Origin: Hypsibius dujardini | Taxonomy: Eukaryota; Tardigrada; Eutardigrada; Parachela; Hypsibiidae | Direction of reading: 5' to 3' | Assembly (NCBI GenBank): GCA_001579985.1 | Contig: LRSR01013927.1 | Coordinates: forward strand, 1 to 20,108 | Length of the DNA stretch: 20,108 nt | Notes under the pieces: model-generated | Seen by the model: the letters and a program-made list of their open reading frames with translations, nothing else | Databases searched by the model: none | Told to the model about the DNA's origin: nothing | Shown here: positions 9,785-18,463 of the stretch, piece after piece | Position numbering within the stretch: the stretch's first letter is position 1 | How the letters are laid out: each line of letters starts with the position of its first letter | Program-made: the position numbers and the translations under genes

Positions 9785-10124
9785 GAGACGTTTAAGCAAA
9801 CCGGCGTAAGCGTAACCTAAACTTAGGCATAAGGCCCGCTATGTTTACGCTTACGACTGGATGTTTAAGCACTCGACGTAAAAATCTGGGCGTAAGGAGC
9901 AAGAGCAGAACATTTCAAGGAAACTATTCTACTTTGAACTGAACTTCTCCTAAAATTTTCTTACTCCTTTCTTACGGCGAAACTTAAGGCCCATTGCCCC
10001 TTACGTCAAGCAGTAGCTTAAGAAATTAACCTTAAGAGGGGCCACACCCCTTGCCTCATTCCTATTGGTCCGTGTCCTTAAGTTTACGCTTACGTTACGC
10101 TTACGCCGACTGCTTAAACGTCCC
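9785..10124. mobile_element. MITE-like element with about 45-base terminal inverted repeats and TA flanks
   Basis: The left end GAGACGTTTAAGC followed by CGGCGTAAGCGTAAC is matched at the right end by the reverse complement of GGGACGTTTAAGC followed by CGGCGTAAGCGTAAC. Arms of roughly 45 bases match with small gaps. TA lies immediately outside both ends (9783-9784 and 10125-10126), as expected for a TA target-site duplication (Tc1/mariner-like, or trimmed Harbinger-like). The interior repeats the GCGTAAG heptamer and its complement, so the whole element could fold on itself. There is no open frame for a transposase, so it is non-autonomous. Confidence 0.85.
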
Positions 10125-10126
10125 TA

Positions 10127-10460
10127 TTGTTAATTTGTACGACGACCTAAAGCTCGTTTATAGTTCGCTCAAAACGCAAAGTCACTGAACGTGGTCTGCG
10201 TTTTGGGTGACGTCATCTTTCCACTTCCCAAAACACAAAGCACAAAGTAGAAAGCACAAAAACATGAAGTGCAGCCAGCCCTGTTTTTGCGTTTTTAAGG
10301 GTGCGCTTTGTCTTTGTGTCTCGAAGCCTGTTTTTGCGATCAAGCCAGTTTTAATCCAAAACACACTTTTCAAATTAAATTGTTCTTTCTTCCTATTCTC
10401 TGCGCTCTATTCCAATTTTTCTTCAGTATACGCCCAAATTTTAAGCACATTATGATCTTT
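10127..10460. other. Low-complexity intergenic stretch
   Basis: It has AAAGCACAAA-type tandem motifs (about 10232-10262) and two copies of CCTGTTTTTGCG about 50 bases apart. A full CRE palindrome is listed separately. A Cys-rich open frame of about 63 codons starts at the ATG at 10264 (MKCSQPCFCVFKGALCLC), but its composition follows the simple repeats and I do not call it a gene. Confidence 0.4.
10208..10215. promoter_or_regulatory. CRE-type palindrome TGACGTCA
   Basis: A perfect eight-base CREB/ATF consensus site. A second perfect copy is at 11825-11832. Such a site is not rare by chance, and its position relative to a transcription start is unknown. Confidence 0.3.
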
Positions 10461-10674
10461 TTAATGGGCCACTGGACTTGAGAAGGTGGTGATGCGGCGA
10501 TCGACCGTTGTCCTTCGACTGGAGGTGATTGAATACTTGGGGTTCTGCCCGATTGATTGATTGCGCATCGTGATGAATGCAGTGGAGCTGCTTTCAAAAT
10601 CAGCATCTTCTAGTTTTCCAACTTCGCACGAAAAAATCAGGAACTCACATAAATAAGTTAGTAAGTCATTGGAA
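10461..10674 (-). CDS. Gene C candidate: terminal exon on the minus strand
   Basis: Open on the minus strand to TAA at 10463-10461. It begins after an acceptor ending cttctgtttgag and reads SNDLLTYLCEFLIFSCEVGK. The tail has good codon composition (EDADFESSSTAFITMRNQS, then RRTTVDRRITTFSSPVAH). A shorter alternative starts at 10621 after cgtgcgaag. The phase-2 entry agrees with the candidate exon at 10898-10946. A Ser/Thr/Arg-rich tail with no recognised domain. Confidence 0.38.
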
Positions 10675-10897
10675 CTCAAACAGAAGAGAAAATCCAAGCA
10701 AAAATGGGCGAACATTTTTCAGCGGGACGGGAGACATGAATTGACTTGTAAGTTGATTGGCCTTGCCATGATTGATCTTTAAAAATAAGGCCTGCACAGA
10801 AATCGATTTTGCAGGTCTGAAGTACTATCAAATAACTCCACCAAAGATTTTTCTGAAATCTCAATCATCTCAATTTCATTCTGCCGTTTTGGAAAAC

Positions 10898-10946
10898 CTT
10901 AAATAAAATTTAGAGGGAGCCGCTTGATATCGCAAAGGCGTCCGTT
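10898..10946 (-). CDS. Gene C candidate: upstream 49-base exon
   Basis: On the minus strand it follows acceptor acaaagtattgcag and reads RTPLRYQAAPSKFYL, leaving in phase 2 at AAG|GTTTTC. This is a weak donor, similar to one of the gene A exon 4 options. It joins the terminal exon in frame (FYL then SSNDLL). Further 5' exons would be needed and I cannot place them. Confidence 0.28.
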
Positions 10947-11289
10947 CTGCAATACTTTGTTGTAGGTCGGAATCAAACTTTCACAAACCAAACACAAGAA
11001 TAACACCATGGGACTTCAAAATCTGGATAAAAACACCGCTATGCGCCGATTTTAAATACTTTTATTGTGCAGTGTCGCTATTTTGAGCACGCAAAACGCT
11101 CAGAGTTGGACTCTTCCAGAGTGAGCCCAAGTTGGCTCATCCGGGATAAAACAGTTACCAAAGTTGTGGGTATTTTTTCAATCTTTTTTGTACGTTAACT
11201 AAGTCTTGATAGGATAAAAGCATGGAAGCGGGGTCGTAGAAGTTGAGAACTAGCCTCACAAACTAACTTTTGCCGCAAAAGCCAGCCAG

Positions 11290-11519
11290 TGCAAGCTCAC
11301 CGAGATGGAGAGAAGTAAGGTTAACAGCGACAACAAACTTTCAATTTATCGTTTAGAGTCCTGTTGGTTGGGTTCACTGGTGGAATTGGAAATTGTGTGA
11401 TTGTTGACCAAACTGGAAGCGAGCTTTTGATATCAGTCGATAGATTAAAGTCAGTGCTTTCGAATGATGTAGACATGTATGTTTGCAGAGGCGGTCCAGT
11501 CCCGCCCGTGCCCTTGTGA
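11290..11519 (+). CDS. Gene D: 3' end of a small plus-strand gene with a 42-base intron
   Basis: The exon up to 11314 reads QAHRDGE and ends at GAGAA|GTAAGG. The next exon starts at 11357 after caatttatcgtttag and reads KVLLVGFTGGIGNCVIVDQT, then SELLISVDRLKSVL, ending RGGPVPPVPL before TGA 11517-11519. The phases join exactly (2/2) and the codon pattern is protein-like. The 5' boundary is uncertain: acceptors at 11281, 11285 and 11289 are all possible, and a possible earlier mini-exon at about 11206-11238 would read LDRIKAWKRG. The Gly-rich GFTGGIGN turn is not enough to name a family. Confidence 0.5.
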
Positions 11520-11791
11520 AACCGATTACCAAATGAGGGGATTTAACCTTCAACTAGGTGTCTGTTCCTTTTTCTCGGAAATGTGTTAGAAACGTTATCA
11601 TGTCCCGTACTCATTGCCCGATCGATTAAAAAAGAAATCGAACGTTCAGATGAAAACAGGCGCCACAAGCACGCGTTCGCCAGGACACTTTTGAGGAGAA
11701 CATGTTTAAAGCTTCCAGCCAGTTCGCCATTCTCGGCGCCGAACTTGATATATACCACAACTTTGCTAATTGTTTTAGATTTGTAATTCAG

Positions 11792-11966
11792 TTTAGAGCG
11801 AACTAACGTCAGCAAAAATTTATATGACGTCACAATTTTAAAAAGGCAAGCGGAAGCTGTACGCCTGAAGTGCGCAAGCAATACTGTTCCATCGAAAGTG
11901 GTGTCCCTTGTGCCAAGTTTTTTTCTACTCCCTATTTGCCAATACTCATGTTCAGGCCACCGATAG
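11792..11966 (+). CDS. Exon-like open frame after a good acceptor
   Basis: Follows acceptor gatttgtaattcag. Read from phase 2 it is open for 57 codons: LERTNVSKNLYDVTILKRQA, then EAVRLKCASNTVPSK, then a hydrophobic SLVPSFFLLPICQ, ending at TAG 11964-11966. A donor (AAAGTG|GTGTCC) may end it earlier. It lies about 270 bases after gene D's stop, so it is either a separate gene or a terminal exon whose 5' partners I cannot see. The opposite strand has a competing 112-codon frame (11543-11881) with no ATG and poorer composition. Confidence 0.3.
11825..11832. promoter_or_regulatory. CRE-type palindrome TGACGTCA, second copy
   Basis: Identical to the site at 10208-10215. It overlaps the exon-like frame at 11792-11966, so it may be coincidental. 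Confidence 0.22.
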
Positions 11967-12825
11967 ATGGCCAGTTAAATCTTAAACAATATAGCGTCAA
12001 AACATCATTTAAACATGCCGAGCGGACGGCCAGTTTTTCGTTCGCCTTGCACACTTTCAAAAAGGAACAAACACCTGGTTTTAGCTTATATCACCTTAAA
12101 TACAATCGCGAAGATTGCAACGCTCAGTACGCGCAATGCACGTTCAAGAGCTGCTGTCTCACTAATCAACGTAGACCTGTTGGTATACTTTGGAATAGCC
12201 GAAAGTGTCGTCAAGTGCACAATGAACAAGGCGTGAATTTGTAAGCATTTTCATACCGAATGAATGAAAACTTTTCTGAAACCTGAAGATAATTAGATGA
12301 ATGATTGTGATTTTCGATGATATCGGTTGAAGATGAAAAAAAAAATATTTGGCGGAAAGGAAAAGGACGTTATCTTTTTTTTCGTCACCCAGAAGGCTAA
12401 TATCAGTGATGGGCAGGGTATTTTTGTTTTGTTTTGTTCTCGTTTGTGGGACCGGGTGAACCCGAGACCATTACATCGTTCCTGGATCCGCGAAAATTGA
12501 GACGGGAAACTGTCAGAAGAGTATCATTTTTGCGGTGCGGATGCATCAGGTGCCAGTACCAAAATCAGAGCTTTAACATCGCAATAAACATGACCGAGAA
12601 GACGACTAAAATTAACCTCTCAAATGCGAAACGGAAGCATATCGCGCGATTTCTAGTCGCGGACGCGAATGTAATCGCAAGCAAACAATTTAGATTTTTC
12701 ACAAAATAAAAAAGCAAAACTGTGATTACCTACCAGTTGAATCCAGTATCGATCAGGTTAAGATCGTTAAGCTGACTTTTGTACAATGAACAACCGTTCA
12801 CAATAGCTTAGCACTATCACTTTCT
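11967..12825. other. Mostly non-coding stretch downstream of the lectin gene
   Basis: Open frames at 11870-12244 and 12434-12709 lack ATG starts and clear splice partners. The second has a somewhat protein-like central part (RCGCIRCQYQNQ) and a G+C-rich composition, so a weak exon there cannot be excluded. A TTTTG simple repeat occurs at about 12422-12437. The 3' untranslated region of the lectin gene must lie at the right end on the minus strand, but I see no canonical AATAAA in its first 120 bases. Confidence 0.35.
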
Positions 12826-13190
12826 TCACCGACAGTTCTCATGCCACTGGGTTCTGCCATTCTCCAACCAAGTACAGCGTGTGCATGTCTGGCTGAATCG
12901 CACAATTTCTTGACACTGTTTCCCGTTTGCAGCCGGTGAGCAATCATCTCTCCAGTTGGTTCGCTGTTCGGAGGTGTAACAGCGCTTGCAAGAGAGTCCG
13001 TTTTCGTTGTCAAAGTCCTCACACGGTCCCGTGGGTACCACCGCTTGCTGTCGCAAACGACACTGCTGCTTCCAGTATGAGCCACCGTTCCCGGTTGAGG
13101 TCGTGCAAGTGCGGCAATCCTGACGGCCTCCAAAACTGATTGTGTCCTCGCAAGTCCTACCCGGTCCAGGTTGCAAATAATCTGGCCAGC
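12826..13190 (-). CDS. Lectin gene exon 2: three tandem four-cysteine repeats and stop
   Basis: Starts after attctttattgtag, enters in phase 1 and begins WPDYLQPGPGRTCED. Three units fit C-x(9-11)-C-x2-C-x(8-10)-W-x3-C: unit 1 has CRTC and SYWKQQC, unit 2 has CKRC and TNWRDDC, unit 3 has CTRC and TQWHENC. The second residue of each unit is Glu or Gln, followed by Asp or Glu. The protein ends one residue after the last Cys (ENCR), stop TGA at 12828-12826. The even cysteine count and a lack of Lys/Arg clusters suit an extracellular domain. The repeat does not match EGF, thrombospondin-1, chitin-binding or ShK spacing. The plus-strand frame at 12927-13139 and the other minus-strand frame at 12798-13133 are shadows. 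Confidence 0.85.
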
Positions 13191-15838
13191 CTACAATAAA
13201 GAATCAATAACGTCAGCCAGAAACAGAAAAACTCTGCTAAATGATTTTTTAGCGGCAGGTTACTCAATTTATTTTTTATTGAGGCACATTCCACCAGCGA
13301 ATCAGTATCGGTGCCTGAAATTTCAATTACCGATGTCTGAAGGTACTGATCGGTAAGCTAGCAATAAAATTTACTGTTAGAGAGAAAAAAGCCAAAAGTT
13401 TTAGTGCAAAAAATTCCAGATTCCAAAATCTACAAGTCTTCTTTGAGCAATCGGACAAACAACCTTTGTGTGGATGGTGAGCAATTGAAAAATAATCGCA
13501 TCAGTGGCCTCTCGGAGGTCCAGGTTTGTTTTACGAGAGCGACAACGTAACCTTAATTGGGGAACCGGAAAACAATAGCAGCACTTGGTGCTATGTCTTT
13601 AACAACGTTATTTCAGTTTTCACAAAACGTTAAAAATTATCGTGAGGTCACTCAAAATACACGACAAGCCAGTCAAACTATAGCCGGATCTTCTATCACT
13701 TCACTCATTTTCTATTTTTCACTGTTTAATATTCAGTTGAAAATAGGCAGTTGGTGGGCCACAAAGACGCAAGGAATTAAAATTTTTTAACCGGATTACA
13801 GAGAGATCCTCCAGTAATTCCGGCTCTGACACCGATAATTCTTACTGAGCTGTTGACGGAAAAAGGGAGCGCTCTGCCATGGATTCAGTGGATGTTCAGT
13901 CCTGTGTATTAATCAATTGGTTGATTGCTTGACCGGCGAAATCTTAATTGGTGGGCTAAATCAAAGTCACAATCAATCGAATCACATAAAAGGATGCAAT
14001 CAGGTGATCCCAGAAAAACGATTACCATCGCGGAAATATCTCACGCAATGAGCGCCACAATAGTGGAATGAGTAGAGAAAAGATTTTCCTAAACCTGGAT
14101 GGTTTGGGAAAAAATAAGAGAAAAACATACAGAATGTAAGAGCTTAGCGGAAAAAGCAAACGCTATTTTCGAAAACAAGCGTTGAAGAAGATCGCTTCAC
14201 ACTACCGGGCCCGTAACGTCATCGTCTACACGTGTGAATTATCCGCTGTAAATTTTAGTAGCGATCAAAACCTCTAAATACAATGAGCGTTGCGACTTAG
14301 TCCAGCGACTTAGTTTTTCCAAGGACGAGAGCTTTTATGCATCAGCGCGTGCTTTTAATTACAGTCTCTTAGTTATTAGTTACAAGCAAAAGGAACAACG
14401 TAGCGTCGGTTGAGTTCATGCAAACAGCTTCCTATATTCGAATCCTCATTCATAACTCATTAACAGAAGACAAATAACACTTATTTTTCAAGAAGATATT
14501 GACTAACTGCAATATGAAGAACAACTGGATCAGATTTTCGAGAATATATGAAAGGTGCGGACTATAAAAATCAACCATTAGGCTCAATATTCAAAACTTG
14601 TTTTTTTAAATGCACTGTCAAGAAAACGTTATGATGCCAAAAAATATTTTCAGAAATGCTCAAACTCGCTCAATAAAAATGCGAGTTAGGCGGCACCAAT
14701 AAAACCTTGTTTTCGACAATGACGTGAGTGTTGAGTCCATATTGAGTGAATTACTTATCTTAAGGTATACGTTTGCAAACCTGTTCATGTTAAACAATTT
14801 CCTTTTTGTAACATAGAGTTAAAACAAAGTTTCATACTTTTAGGTGTGGCAGCGGAAGAGGTGATTTACGACTTTTCGATTTTTTTCAAATTTCAAACAC
14901 GTGCAACGCAACATTTTGGCAGATTGGCTAACAGTCGATTTCCATTTCGCAATTGTCAGATAGTACTCTGCCGTTATTGAAAAAGGCGTTTTGAAGATAG
15001 ATATTAGAGGTATTGGGAAGTATCAGAATTTCGTACCAGAACTAGGTTTTAATGGTACGGTTTTAGTCGTTGTTGATGTGGTCGTTGTTTCTGTTGTCGT
15101 TGTTTCTGTGGTTGTTGTTGTAGTGGTCGATGTGGTCACGATACGGCGTGATTTTGGTTTCGGTGTCGAAGTAGACTGTTCCACGGGTGTGGGTATGGGC
15201 GTCCAAATGCATGGCCCATTCTCGCCCGTGGAGAGGCACAAAATGCCGCCGTTGCGGACCCATAACGAAGCGCCGTGATTCGAAGAACCACTTGTATTAG
15301 CGGTCCAGATGATATTAGGCCCTTGGCCAAACATTACCAAATTGCCGTTCAGAAGCACACTTGCCGATACCGGCGGATCTGGCAGCGAACTGGTTCTAGA
15401 CGACCATAGTTGCAGTTCGGACGAATCACCGTTGATAATTAACAACGTAAGATCTCCGTCCGTTGTCAACGTCAATTTTGTCTTTTTGTTGGGAGAAAAC
15501 AAACTTTTCCCTCTTTCAAGTAGGGTCTGTGGAGGAAGAAGGTTGGAAGATTTGGCATTCATGCAGAGATGGTCGTCCTCAGCTTTGATGAGACATCCGT
15601 TGGGGCAGTCGCGAATAAAGGCTGGATCACTGTCTTCAGTGCAGATGTACAGGGCTTCAGGTTTTAGATCGAGGGACTCGCAGGAGGATGAAAGTGATTT
15701 TCCGCAGTGAATGATATTGTCTGCACAACAAGCTCCGTGGATGCGGGATAGGTGGGTAACCGTTAAGTACAACCATACAAGCTGGACACAAATAAAATCC
15801 ATGAATAATGTGACTATTGATCTATGAAAGTTGATCAT
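12826..15838 (-). CDS. Secreted bulb-type lectin with mucin-like linker and three four-Cys repeats
   Basis: Two-exon model on the minus strand, 15838-15037 and 13190-12826, about 388 residues. Order: signal peptide (to about residue 35, ending near HGACC); eight-cysteine domain (residues 37-92); bulb-type lectin domain (about 108-213); Thr-rich O-glycosylatable linker (about 218-262); then three tandem four-Cys repeats in the second exon. The donor TCTG|GTACGA at 15036 leaves in phase 1 and the acceptor attctttattgtag needs phase 1. The junction gives SSG-WPDYLQPGPG. The intron would be 1,846 bases. Without splicing, the first exon ends after 271 residues at TGA 15025-15023. Bulb-type lectins usually bind mannose-type glycans, so a secreted glycan-recognition role (defence, mucus or cuticle) is inferred. 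The join itself is a prediction. Confidence 0.68.
13191..15036 (-). other. Proposed lectin-gene intron or intergenic region
   Basis: AT-rich, about 1.85 kb. A direct repeat of gcgacttagt occurs at 14292-14301 and 14305-14314, and a near-palindrome aatcaattggttgatt near 13911-13926. Two plus-strand segments look coding without clear partners: about 13425-13523 (ending TCCAG|GTTTGT) and about 14133-14277, which includes KKIASHYRARNVIVYTCELS and has a possible donor GCT|GTAAAT. The open frame at 13557-13790 has no such features. Confidence 0.4.
15037..15838 (-). CDS. Lectin gene exon 1: signal peptide, eight-Cys domain, bulb-type lectin domain, poly-Thr linker
   Basis: The longest minus-strand frame, starting at ATG 15838; an in-frame ATG at residue 13 would give a more typical signal peptide (core FICVQLVWLYLTV). 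Cysteines at 37, 38, 45, 53, 66, 78, 82 and 92 suggest a disulfide-rich domain. Three beta-prism subdomains each end at a Trp: 145, 178 and 212. Each carries a relic of the mannose motif QxDxNxVxY. The middle one (LNGNLVMF) keeps the Asn and Val with Phe for Tyr; the others are more degenerate. Cys201 and Cys210 may pair. The linker is almost pure Thr broken by Glu and Ser. The plus-strand frames opposite, at 14991-15278 and 15309-15710, are shadows. Confidence 0.92.
15060..15131. repeat. Imperfect ACN triplet repeat encoding the poly-Thr linker
   Basis: On the plus strand it reads as GTTGTNGTGGTC-type triplets; on the minus strand it encodes runs of Thr separated by Glu or Ser. Mixed ACA, ACG, ACC and ACT codons show that selection or age, not recent slippage, maintains the Thr run. 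Confidence 0.8.
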
Positions 15839-17183
15839 TTAAAGTTGGAGGACTTTTCTGCTAATGTTACTACTGAACAGAAACAGAAAAATGAACCGGT
15901 ATCACTTCGGAATGTACGCTGATTTGTGTCGGCTAACAAAGAAACCCAACTGGAATATGTTCGTAAACCGGTCTGATCAGCATTTTATCCAAACGCCACA
16001 GGCAGTTTTAAAACCTTCGTCATTTCGCTGCCTTATCGTAAATAATGCCGACTTCATACGTTACATGTGACTAATACATTGAATCTAGGAAAGCCGGCTC
16101 TTGACTCTTTCTGAACCATCCTTTGTTTGTTACTGAATTATATTTACAGTACAAGCGTCAAAATTTTCTTTAATGGTTTCAATTCAATTTTCAATTTTGA
16201 CAGTTCTTTGATTATTTTTCGGTAGCCTGTTAAACGCAGTTTAACCATTTTACCATCTCAGGCGGTATCGTCTAATCAACAACCAATGAAACAATCCATT
16301 CAATAGGATGGTACTGCGTACGCTATATGAATAACTCCAAAATGATTCTCGAAGAAATTAAAACAAGCGCCCATAACGAACCAGAAAATTAGGCGTAGCA
16401 ATAATGAGTAGAAACTCACTGATAAATCAATAAATAAACCAGAGTTGTCGACAACAGTACTGGGATTTCGATTAAGTATCAGTGGTCTTCCCATACTGCT
16501 TTTGTCCACCAAAAACAACAAATTGTGCAGACTGATACGCGCATATACCAAATTGGTCATTCATATTCAAATGTTCTGCTAAAATCACCCAAAACCAGAA
16601 TTTGTAAAAAGCAATTACCACTGCCCAAATTGATTTTCAGATCAAGCAACTCAGCGAACCAGGCGATTCCTAAGTAAACTATTTGAATCTATGAAATTGT
16701 GTCAGAGTGGGTCCGGGGAAAACTAATATGAAGAACGCGGCTTGCTGTCAGCTGACCATGAAATATTGCCCGGTCGTCCATCCAACTGCTTTGATCGTGT
16801 TTCAGTGCGTAATTCGGGGAGGTCAGACATTTTTGAAAACAGAGCAGCTTCTATACTGAATTTTAAAGAGAATTCTTCATTGCGCGCATCTTAAGATGAC
16901 GGAATCAGTTAGCCCGACTAATGCTCTCCCCGGATGTTTGCTGGGACTCATACCAAGCACTTGTGACCATTGGAAAACTGAACCGGTTGACGTTGGGTCA
17001 TAGTTTCTCTGATTTTAATTTTTTTTTTAAATGAGCAAGTTTGCAGTTGCGAGTCTCATACTCATTTTTCCAATGGCCACAAGTTGCTTTGTAATTCAAA
17101 ACCTCCAAAACCGAAAAGTTTTTTCCGATTGGTCAAATAGGTTAAAAGATCTCACCGATGGCGATAAGATGTTACGGGCTGTT
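15839..17183. other. Mostly non-coding stretch upstream of the lectin gene
   Basis: It should include the lectin promoter at its left end, but no clear TATA box is seen. Weak exon-like pieces: minus strand at about 16420-16531, following gcgcgtatcag, with LLFLVDKSSMGRPLILNR ending at TCA|GTGAGT; and plus strand at 16894-17001, an ATG in good context reading MTESVSPTNALPGCLLGL to a stop. Neither has partners I can join. An inverted repeat at 16954-17090 is listed separately. Confidence 0.4.
16954..17090. repeat. Imperfect inverted repeat, about 26-base arms
   Basis: The left arm (caagcacttgtgaccattgg followed by aaaact, from about 16954) pairs with the right arm, whose reverse complement reads aaagcaacttgtggccattg followed by gaaaaat (17062-17090). 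About 80 bases separate the arms. It could be a small foldback element or hairpin. Confidence 0.6.
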
Positions 17184-17375
17184 TTATGGCATACCCGCTA
17201 ATTGCGCGCGCTCAATGACCACATGAGACAATAGCCCTGTCCTCCCTCCCTCTATCTGAATTCTTTGTGGGCTCATAGGGTAACATGGCTGGCACGGAAG
17301 AGGTGGTTTCGTTGGCAGGAAAACATTCTGCCCATTCGCCATAGGCGCCGTAAATTCGTCACGGTGATTACTTAC

Positions 17376-17447
17376 ACGCAAATTGAAGACAAGTGAAAGA
17401 AAACAACAACAACAAGAAAAGAAGAACTGGGAATTAGAAGCAACCAT
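17376..17447 (-). CDS. Possible first exon with signal peptide
   Basis: On the minus strand an ATG (MVASNSQFFFSCCCCF, then LSLVFNLR) opens a hydrophobic, signal-peptide-like segment that ends exactly at a consensus donor CGT|GTAAGT in phase 0. If the donor is ignored, the frame continues to 17184 through a Pro-rich stretch (PTKPPLPCQPCYPMSPQR). A short (CAA)n run opposite the Cys codons makes the composition partly low-complexity. No downstream exon can be assigned. Confidence 0.3.
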
Positions 17448-18332
17448 GCAACTGGTCTGATTGATACGCTCGCTTCTCGTTAAACAGAATTAGCTATGCA
17501 AAAGATAATCCACCAGAACCCAATCCGAACATTGAAAACTCTTCGAATAAAAAGCAAACCGGCAAGCCGTCAGTCACACGAAAAAACCACTCTTAACTTT
17601 GTCCAATTACAGAAAGTACAGCTGTGGCTTCTTTTAGAAGTCGTCAATATAATTAGGTGTATAATTGATGTGTGTTCTAAAATGAAGTCCAAAAGCCTTT
17701 CACATGGAGGAGATGTGACGTAAAATAGCTTCTCGTTGCTTCTTCTAGTTAGCCGACATTTTGCATTATATTCTTGTCGGTAATTCTTTCGAGAGAGAAA
17801 GAGTTCCAACGTCTCCGCAAAAGTGACGTTCGTTTGTTAGGTTCGCGATCTTTTCCAGTGATAACTACGGCATCTCACGACACACTGTTTTTTCAGAATA
17901 TTTACAGGCCGGACGTGGCGGAACGCTGTTACGTAAGTTTGACTGTCATCAGTAAAATTGAACAGCAACAGTCGGTAGAGGAAATCGATAGTGCAATCTT
18001 TTTTGAACGAAATCAAAATTTGCGGAAGCACCTCAAACAGGCATGCAGAAGACGGTGGTGCTGTTTTTGTTCGCGAGTGTCGGAATAAGAAAGCTGGCCG
18101 ACGTTATTATTTGCTGCATGATCACTAGGTACTTTAGTCACCGTCAGCCACAATCGATTTCTGAAGGAATGGAAAAACGTGTAACCGTGCGGATTTTGAT
18201 GTATCCACCGCATATACGAAATGCGCGAAATATACCACATGAACACATGCCGGCATTTTTTGACGCACAATATCTCGGGGGATCGGGCTTATTTTTACAT
18301 TACTATTTTCCCCTGTCACCTGCTAAATCTAT
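17448..18332. other. Stretch with ambiguous plus-strand frames
   Basis: Two overlapping plus-strand frames (17774-18088 and 18043-18336) are open but have no agreed start or domain. Inside the first, bases 17897-17932 form a 36-base segment between acceptor cactgttttttcag and consensus donor GTAAGT, reading NIYRPDVAERCY. It is exon-like but isolated. Confidence 0.35.
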
Positions 18333-18463
18333 TTAAGAACGAGTGCGCTCGCGTAAAAAAATTAAGGTCAGAGGTGAGGGGTGGTGGGTGTTGAATGCCA
18401 CTACCTGATGGGACAAGCTTATTTACCGACCGAGCTTTTTTCATCCGGTGACCTCCTTCGTCC
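18333..18463 (-). CDS. Gene B candidate: 3' exons
   Basis: On the minus strand, 18463-18427 follows gccttaaattcag and reads GRRRSPDEKSSV before donor GTCG|GTAAAT. It joins the exon at 18640-18694 in phase 0. A following segment, 18400-18333, reads AFNTHHPSPLTLIFLRERTR to TAA 18335-18333 in matching phase, but would require a 26-base intron (18401-18426). That is below the usual animal minimum, so this last join is doubtful. Confidence 0.27.

Noticed and set aside
10207-10455. Cys-rich small protein frame
   Set aside because: Driven by simple-sequence motifs, and both strands give similar Cys-rich frames.
12434-12709. 91-codon plus-strand frame with a CGCIRC motif
   Set aside because: No ATG start, no convincing acceptor and no partners; left only as a note.
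12798-13133. 111-codon minus-strand frame overlapping the Cys-repeat exon
   Set aside because: Different frame; the repeat frame has three aligned Cys/Trp units and a good acceptor, this one has neither.
13471-14410. CRISPR array, tRNA or spliced-leader genes
   Set aside because: Looked for regular spacer repeats, cloverleaf-like blocks and leader-type donors here and elsewhere in the window; only short direct repeats such as gcgacttagt were found.
14991-15278. Val-rich plus-strand open frame
   Set aside because: Produced by reading the Thr-codon repeat of the lectin linker backwards.
15309-15710. 133-codon plus-strand open frame
   Set aside because: Antisense to the lectin exon, whose domain pattern and cysteines are clear.
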